Source: DATGUN01 sp035301285 (GTDB lineage Bacteria > Bacillota > Bacilli > Bacillales > Amphibacillaceae). Taken from it: a DNA stretch of 19,769 nt. The stretch covers positions 1 to 19,769 of the forward strand of contig DATGUN010000082.1 in the NCBI GenBank assembly GCA_035301285.1. Direction: 5' to 3'. The translations under genes were made by a program, and so were the position numbers. Positions 15,494 to 19,769 of the stretch are shown here, piece after piece. The notes beneath the pieces are model-generated. The model worked only from the letters and a program-made list of their open reading frames with translations. It ran no database searches and was not told the origin of the DNA. How positions within the stretch are numbered: position 1 is the first letter of the stretch; every line of letters begins with the position of its first letter.

Positions 15494-15639
15494 TTTTTCT
15501 TCGGGGTCGGGTGTAATTCCCAACCGGCGGTGATGAGGCATGCCTCTTAGCCCGCAACCCGGGTTCATAGCTTATATGAAACGGTGGATTTGGTTAAAGT
15601 CCAAAGCCGACAGTAAAAGTCTGGATGGGAGAAGAAAAA
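15494..15639 (+). promoter_or_regulatory. FMN riboswitch (RFN element)
   Basis: All conserved blocks are present: TCTTCGGGG with GGGTGTAATTCCCAACCGGCGGT, TGATGAG, AGCCCGC, GATTTGGT followed by AAAGTCCAAAGCCGACAGTA, and AGTCTGGATGGGAGAAGA. The closing stem P1 is a perfect nine-bp pair between 15494-15502 and 15631-15639. Known elements of this class bind FMN and switch off riboflavin synthesis or transport genes. Here it sits directly before ribD, with a terminator at 15705-15739. The 3' part (GGGAGAAGAAAAAG, 15627-15640) can instead pair with CTTTTTCTCCC (15699-15709), overlapping the terminator's left arm. Control by transcription attenuation is therefore the likely mode: terminator on with FMN, antiterminator without. 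Confidence 0.96.
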
Positions 15640-15704
15640 GTCGTTCAAAGATGCAAATAGTGCTATTTTTGACGTTTATTTATGATGCCTTTTTATGCCT
15701 TTTT

Positions 15705-15739
15705 CTCCCTTGCTAAAAATAAGTAAGGGAGTTTTATTT
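15705..15739 (+). terminator. Riboswitch-controlled attenuator terminator
   Basis: CTCCCTTGCT (15705-15714) and AGTAAGGGAG (15722-15731) form a ten-bp stem with one G-T wobble and a seven-base loop, then TTTTATTT. Its left arm overlaps the segment able to pair with the 3' end of the FMN riboswitch, as expected for the regulated terminator of the riboflavin operon. Confidence 0.88.
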
Positions 15740-15780
15740 GTTTGGAGAGATTAATAAAGAAAGGGGTGCATTTTTTTGAA

Positions 15781-16896
15781 ATGAATGATCATGCATATAT
15801 GAAAATGGCACTTTCACTGGCACAGGCGACTGTTGGTCAGACAAGTCCCAATCCGTGTGTCGGAGCAGTGGTCGTGAAGGATGGTCAATTGCTTGGGACA
15901 GGTGTCCATTTAAAAGCTGGCACACCTCATGCAGAAGTTCATGCCATCGATGAAGCTGGTTTTTCTGCTAAAGGAGCCACAATGTACATCACACTTGAAC
16001 CGTGCAGTCACACAGGGAAAACACCTCCATGTACAGAGACGATTATAAATAGTGGGATCGCCAAAGTACTTGTAGCAACGTTGGATCCGAATCCTTTGGT
16101 TGCGGGTAGTGGCGTAGAACGACTCGTAAAAGCAGGAATTGAGGTTGAAGTAGGATTGTGCCAAGAAGAAGCCACACAGATCAATGAAACATTTTTCCAC
16201 TATATCCAAACAAACGTACCATTCGTTACCATTAAGGCAGGCATCTCATTAGACGGTAAAATAGCAGCAACTTCAGGTGACAGTAAATGGATAACATCAC
16301 CTGAGTCACGGCGGGATGTCCATCAACGTCGTCATGAACATGATGGTATATTGGTAGGAATCAATACCATCTTAAAAGATAACCCTCTCTTAACCACCAG
16401 ATTACCCCGAGGTGGAAAGAATCCCATTCGAATTATTTTGGATACGTATTTAAACGTTCCGATAACTGCAAATGTCGTGCAAGACAGGTCTGCGAGTACA
16501 ATCATTTTTACAGCAAACCAAATTGATATCAAAAAGAAAATAGAATTTGAAAGGCTTGGTGTAACGGTCATTTCTCAGGAACGGACAACGATTTCCATCC
16601 ATGAAGTTTTGAAGACGTTAGGAAAAATGAAGATGATTTCCGTTCTTGTGGAAGGTGGGTCGGGCATCCATGCTTCATTCATTGAGGCTAATATGTTTCA
16701 ACAAATCATTGCCTATATCTCACCCAAAATCATTGGTGGTCTAGAGGCATTCCCTTTTGTGGGTGGTGATGGCTCCAAGTTTGTGAAGCATGGAAAACCA
16801 TTGCGTTATACAGATGTCAAACAAGTGGGTCCCGATATAAAAATAACCGCAAAACCAATTAAAGGATTGGAAGGTGACAAATGTTTACCGGAATAA
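15781..16896 (+). CDS. ribD: Bifunctional diaminohydroxyphosphoribosylaminopyrimidine deaminase / reductase
   Basis: The 371-residue protein carries both domains of RibD. The N-terminal zinc deaminase (about 1-145) has the HAE motif (His50, Glu52) and PCSHTGKTPPC with Cys75 and Cys84, matching the B. subtilis spacing. The C-terminal NADPH-dependent reductase (about 147-365) shows KAGISLDGKIA, GDSKWITS, LVGINTILKDNP and VLVEGGSGIHASF. It catalyses steps two and three of riboflavin synthesis from the GTP branch. I take ATG 15781 as start because MNDHAYMKMALSLA aligns with known N-termini; the frame is open upstream to 15742. The ribosome binding site AAAGGGGTG (15760-15768) is 12 bases from it, somewhat far. 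The gene overlaps ribE by 16 bases. First gene of the FMN-riboswitch operon. Confidence 0.95.
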   Translation: MNDHAYMKMALSLAQATVGQTSPNPCVGAVVVKDGQLLGTGVHLKAGTPHAEVHAIDEAGFSAKGATMYITLEPCSHTGKTPPCTETIINSGIAKVLVATLDPNPLVAGSGVERLVKAGIEVEVGLCQEEATQINETFFHYIQTNVPFVTIKAGISLDGKIAATSGDSKWITSPESRRDVHQRRHEHDGILVGINTILKDNPLLTTRLPRGGKNPIRIILDTYLNVPITANVVQDRSASTIIFTANQIDIKKKIEFERLGVTVISQERTTISIHEVLKTLGKMKMISVLVEGGSGIHASFIEANMFQQIIAYISPKIIGGLEAFPFVGGDGSKFVKHGKPLRYTDVKQVGPDIKITAKPIKGLEGDKCLPE

Positions 16897-17531
16897 TTGA
16901 AGAGATGGGCACCATTCAAAGGATAACATTCCATGGACAGTCGCTCATTCTGGATGTTAAGGCGAGGAAAGTCCTTGAAGATACAAAGCTTGGAGATAGT
17001 ATCGCTGTGAATGGTACGTGCCTGACTGTAACGGAGATTTTCCATGATTCGTTTTGTTTGGATGTGATGCCGGAAACCTTTCATAGTACGTCTCTATCCC
17101 ATCTGAAGAAAGGTTACCGAGTTAATCTAGAAAGGGCTGTGTGTTCCAATGGACGTTTTGGGGGTCATTTTGTTGCGGGACACGTTGATACGGTTGGGCA
17201 GATTGTGAAGAGAAAGAAAGAAGAAAATGCAATCTATATTGACATTCAATATCCCGATGCATTTAAACATCTTTCATTATATAAAGGATCTATCGCGATT
17301 GATGGCACTTCTTTAACCATATTTGGAATATCCAATCATTATTTGACTGTGTCCATCATCCCTCATACAGCAGGTCAAACCATTCTAGGCATGAAAAACA
17401 TAGGGGATAGGGTGAACATCGAATTCGATATGATTGGCAAATATGTTGATTCTTTTTTAAAACAGAAAACGCCACATACCCAAAAGGAAAGGATGTCAAC
17501 TGATTTTCTTAAAGATAATGGATTTATGTAA
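16881..17531 (+). CDS. ribE: Riboflavin synthase, alpha-type
   Basis: The 216-residue protein is riboflavin synthase, which dismutates two 6,7-dimethyl-8-ribityllumazine molecules to riboflavin plus a pyrimidine. The signature start MFTGIIEEMG is present. It contains two tandem lumazine-binding barrels (about 1-97 and 98-190), with NGTCLTV (44-50) and its repeat DGTSLTI (141-147), and GRFGGHFVAGHVD (91-103) at the junction. The helical C-terminal tail serves trimer formation in known structures. GGAAGGTG (16869-16876) inside the end of ribD gives the ribosome binding site, and the 16-base overlap suggests translational coupling. The start of ribBA follows 28 bases after its stop. Confidence 0.96.
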   Translation: MFTGIIEEMGTIQRITFHGQSLILDVKARKVLEDTKLGDSIAVNGTCLTVTEIFHDSFCLDVMPETFHSTSLSHLKKGYRVNLERAVCSNGRFGGHFVAGHVDTVGQIVKRKKEENAIYIDIQYPDAFKHLSLYKGSIAIDGTSLTIFGISNHYLTVSIIPHTAGQTILGMKNIGDRVNIEFDMIGKYVDSFLKQKTPHTQKERMSTDFLKDNGFM

Positions 17532-17559
17532 ATGGAAGAGACTAGGAAGGGGTGGCACT

Positions 17560-18756
17560 ATGTTTCATGATATAGAGGATGCATTGGACGATTTAAAAGC
17601 GGGTAAGGTGATCATTGTGTGTGATGATGCGGACAGAGAAAATGAGGGTGATTTTGTCGGGCTGGCTGAATGTGTGACGCCGGATATGGTTAATTTTATG
17701 GCTAAAGAAGGACGAGGGCTTATTTGTGCTCCTGTTTCAAAACGATTTTCCGACAAACTTGAGTTGAAACAAATGGTGCAGGTGAATACCGACCATCATG
17801 AAACGGCCTTTACTGTAAGTGTCGATTATACTGATACAACGACAGGGATAAGTGCATATGAGAGAGCTCTGACTATCCGGAAGTTACTGGATGAAGCATC
17901 TCATCCTAGTGACTTCAGACGGCCTGGACATATTTTTCCGATTGTGGCTAAACAGGGAGGCGTTTTACAGCGTGCGGGTCACACAGAAGCGACCATCGAT
18001 TTAGCCCGACTTGCAAACGCAAAGGAAGCAGGAGTGATTTGTGAAGTGATGAATGACGATGGCACGATGGCACGCGTGGATGATTTGGTGGCGATTGCTG
18101 GAAAGTTTAACCTGAAAATGATCACGATCAATGATTTGATTGCATATCGGCGTGAACATGAAGCGTTGGTAGATAAAGAAGTAGAAGTCGATCTGCCTAC
18201 TGAATTTGGAGGATTCAAGGCGATTGCATATACAGATAGAATGGAAGGGAAAGAGCATGTTGCCCTTGTAAAGGGTGAGGTTTGTGAAGAAGAGCCCGTT
18301 CTTGTAAGAGTACATTCAGAGTGTTTGACAGGGGATGTATTTGCTTCCAATCGTTGCGACTGTGGTCCTCAGCTTCATGCGGCTCTTTCCCGAATCAACC
18401 ACGAAGGAAAAGGGATTCTCTTGTACATGAGACAGGAAGGGCGAGGGATTGGCCTGGTCAATAAATTAAAAGCGTATAAGCTGCAGGAAGAAGGGTATGA
18501 CACAGTTGAAGCGAACCATAAATTAGGGTTTGAGGCTGATTTACGTGATTATGATACGAGTGCCCAAATATTACAGACACTCGGTGTGAGAAAGGTACGA
18601 TTATTAACGAATAACCCCCGCAAAATTGCGGGTCTTTCTGGGTGTAATGGATTAGAGGTTGTAGAACGTATTCCTCTGCAAATGCCTACCCACAAAGAAA
18701 ATGCATGTTATCTGAAAACAAAACAAGAAAAACTGGGACACGTATTAACGTTTTGA
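17560..18756 (+). CDS. ribBA: Bifunctional 3,4-dihydroxy-2-butanone-4-phosphate synthase / GTP cyclohydrolase II
   Basis: At 398 residues it equals the length I recall for the B. subtilis enzyme. The N-terminal DHBP synthase (about 1-200) has the acidic metal-site motif DDADRENEGD (22-31), TTTGISAYERA and RAGHTEA (138-144). The C-terminal GTP cyclohydrolase II (about 205-398) has zinc ligands Cys255, Cys266 and Cys268 in SECLTGDVFASNRCDCG and the catalytic region RQEGRGIGLVNKLKAY (291-306). It supplies both precursors of the pathway, from ribulose 5-phosphate and from GTP. ATG 17560 is preferred because GGAAGGGGTGG lies just upstream; an in-frame ATG at 17518 inside ribE would add 14 atypical residues. 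Four bases separate its stop from the ribH ribosome binding region. Confidence 0.96.
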   Translation: MFHDIEDALDDLKAGKVIIVCDDADRENEGDFVGLAECVTPDMVNFMAKEGRGLICAPVSKRFSDKLELKQMVQVNTDHHETAFTVSVDYTDTTTGISAYERALTIRKLLDEASHPSDFRRPGHIFPIVAKQGGVLQRAGHTEATIDLARLANAKEAGVICEVMNDDGTMARVDDLVAIAGKFNLKMITINDLIAYRREHEALVDKEVEVDLPTEFGGFKAIAYTDRMEGKEHVALVKGEVCEEEPVLVRVHSECLTGDVFASNRCDCGPQLHAALSRINHEGKGILLYMRQEGRGIGLVNKLKAYKLQEEGYDTVEANHKLGFEADLRDYDTSAQILQTLGVRKVRLLTNNPRKIAGLSGCNGLEVVERIPLQMPTHKENACYLKTKQEKLGHVLTF

Positions 18757-18772
18757 AAGGGTGGTTGTTGAC

Positions 18773-19240
18773 ATGAAAAAAACACTTGAAGGAAATCTAG
18801 TTGGTACAGATCTGAAAATAGGAATTGTCGTTTCACGGTTCAATGATTTCATTACAGAAAAACTATTGAATGGGGCAGAAGACGCGCTTAGAAGACATGG
18901 TGTTCATGAGGGAGATGTGACGGTTATATGGGTTCCGGGAGCATTTGAAATTCCACTTGCGGCAAAAAAATTAGCGGATGATGGTGGCTTTAATGCATTG
19001 ATTACGCTAGGAACGGTGATTAGGGGAGCGACGCCACATTTTGAGTATGTTAGCAATGAGGTGGCGAAGGGAATTGCAAACGTAGGAATGCAAAGTGGTA
19101 TCCCGGTTATGTTTGGGATATTGACAACAGACTCAATCGAACAAGCCATTGAACGAGCGGGAACTAAAGCAGGGAACAAAGGTTACGAAGCGGCTGTGGG
19201 GGCCATTGAGATGGGGAATCTCTATAAACACTTCAAATAA
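18773..19240 (+). CDS. ribH: 6,7-dimethyl-8-ribityllumazine synthase
   Basis: The 155-residue protein is lumazine synthase, which condenses the ribityl-aminopyrimidine with dihydroxybutanone phosphate and assembles into icosahedral shells in Bacillus relatives. Family blocks seen: EGNLVGTDLKIGIVVSRFND (6-25), WVPGAFEIP (53-61), LGTVIRGATPHFEYV (79-93) with catalytic His89, and IERAGTKAGNKGYEAA (126-141). I take ATG 18773, eight bases after AAAGGGTGG (18756-18764); a GTG at 18761 in frame is part of that site. Last gene of the riboflavin operon; no T-tailed terminator is obvious behind it, though a long inverted repeat lies about 110 bases downstream. Confidence 0.96.
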   Translation: MKKTLEGNLVGTDLKIGIVVSRFNDFITEKLLNGAEDALRRHGVHEGDVTVIWVPGAFEIPLAAKKLADDGGFNALITLGTVIRGATPHFEYVSNEVAKGIANVGMQSGIPVMFGILTTDSIEQAIERAGTKAGNKGYEAAVGAIEMGNLYKHFK

Positions 19241-19349
19241 AGATGTTATTTTTTCTGGGATTGGAAATAGTGGACATTACTTTAGGGTCCAATCAATCTT
19301 CAATCATAAAGCACTTGATGGACTGGTGCAATGTGGAAGATAAGTAGAT

Positions 19350-19398
19350 GCTTGATAGAAATGAAGATGGTATGATTCCTAGTTCATTTCTATCAAGC
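19350..19398. repeat. Perfect 16-bp inverted repeat after ribH
   Basis: GCTTGATAGAAATGAA (19350-19365) and TTCATTTCTATCAAGC (19383-19398) are exact reverse complements around a 17-base loop. The flank TGAAATCATC has no T-run, so it is not a classical terminator, yet it is the only strong hairpin between ribH and the lipoprotein gene. It may still end or stabilise the riboflavin transcript. No target-site duplication is visible. Confidence 0.7.
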
Positions 19399-19456
19399 TG
19401 AAATCATCCGAATATGATATCATCAGACTAAACTGACATTTGACAGGAGAGATAAC

Positions 19457-19663
19457 GTGAGAAAAACATCGCGAATCAGTTTATTCATTTTATTTATGAG
19501 CATTTTCATCGTTGGATGCAGTGAAAAGCCGGAAGACGTTCGCATCCAAGATTTATTGGATGGAAAAGTAGAGGAAGGAACGAAAATACGTGTAACCGGA
19601 ACAGTCATTGGTTTTAATGAGTTTGATGGTAAGACCAGCTATAAAAAGTCAATAGAAGAATGA
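19457..19663 (+). CDS. Short putative lipoprotein, possibly truncated
   Basis: The 68-residue ORF starts at GTG 19457, seven bases after AGGAG (19445-19449). It begins with a basic n-region, a hydrophobic stretch (SLFILFMSIFIVG) and a lipobox ending at Cys21 (IVGC), so it should be exported and lipid-anchored. The mature part, RIQDLLDGKVEEGTKIRVTG and TVIGFNEFDG, resembles the opening strands of an OB-fold-like domain (tRNA_anti-like lipoproteins). It stops after only 48 mature residues, too short for that fold, so a frameshift or premature stop is possible. I see no convincing continuation in the next 100 bases. Function unknown. Confidence 0.6.
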   Translation: MRKTSRISLFILFMSIFIVGCSEKPEDVRIQDLLDGKVEEGTKIRVTGTVIGFNEFDGKTSYKKSIEE

Positions 19664-19720
19664 AAAATCATTTAGCTGTTCTTGAAAAGGGGTGAATTTT
19701 AAAATTTGGCATACCAAATA

Positions 19721-19765
19721 AGCTTTCTATCTATGTATTTTAAAATAGGAAAGCTTCTATTTATT
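19721..19765 (+). terminator. Possible hairpin terminator after the lipoprotein ORF
   Basis: AGCTTTC (19721-19727) pairs with GAAAGCT (19749-19755), followed by TCTATTTATT. The stem is short and the loop is 21 bases. A TTG-started frame at 19706 behind AAAGGGGTG also runs open to the window edge through this hairpin, so a cut-off gene start cannot be excluded. Confidence 0.3.
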
Positions 19766-19769
19766 CAAG

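Noticed and set aside
19149..19343. Frame overlapping the end of ribH and running beyond it
   Set aside because: Mostly a shifted reading of ribH; the part beyond 19240 shows no family resemblance.
1..19769. CRISPR arrays, tRNA or rRNA genes, intact transposases
   Set aside because: No regularly spaced repeats, no tRNA-like or rRNA sequence and no transposase motif were found on either strand.

Overview
The window looks like a chromosomal segment of a low-GC Gram-positive bacterium of the family Bacillaceae. The pointers are strong AAGGAGG-type ribosome binding sites, TTG and GTG starts, a Bacillus-type FMN riboswitch in front of a ribD-ribE-ribBA-ribH operon, a YkvI-type transporter and a BlaI-type repressor remnant. 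A BCCT carrier would suit a salt-tolerant lineage, but I cannot name the genus. Every intact gene reads on the + strand; the only minus-strand gene trace is a broken one.

Layout. Positions 1-3060 are a loose accessory stretch: a terminator belonging to a gene outside the window, a DUF899 thioredoxin-like protein, a headless SnoaL-like remnant, an aspartate/glutamate racemase family protein, and a decayed BlaI-type repressor on the minus strand. Positions 3063-5882 form a compact operon: RpiR-family regulator, GNAT acyltransferase (COG3375-like) and an enolase-superfamily N-succinylamino acid racemase / o-succinylbenzoate synthase. It is preceded by a tandem operator-like repeat and closed by a hairpin. 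It resembles the known N-succinylation route for turning D- into L-amino acids, but the desuccinylase is not in the window. A YkvI-like carrier follows as a separate unit.

Positions 7126-14590 hold the most interesting unit. A BCCT-family transporter with an altered aromatic box and a three-gene acetone carboxylase operon (beta, alpha, gamma) are transcribed separately. Both promoter regions carry the same palindrome, CCGTCT(A/G)GACGG. In the carboxylase promoter it lies exactly between a perfect TTGACA -35 box and the -10 box. A TetR-family regulator just downstream (14834-15376) is the obvious candidate to bind both sites. I read this as a small regulon coupling uptake of an unidentified BCCT substrate to an ATP-dependent carboxylase.

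Positions 15443-19240 are the riboflavin operon. It has an extended -10 promoter, an FMN riboswitch with a visible choice between antiterminator and terminator, then ribD, ribE, ribBA and ribH, tightly packed or overlapping. These genes cover the route from GTP and ribulose 5-phosphate to riboflavin except the phosphatase step. The window ends with a long perfect inverted repeat and a very short lipoprotein ORF that may be truncated.

Several starts given here are downstream of the longest possible ORF because ribosome binding sites and family lengths support the shorter protein (YkvI-like, AcxA, AcxB, TetR, RibD, RibBA, RibH).
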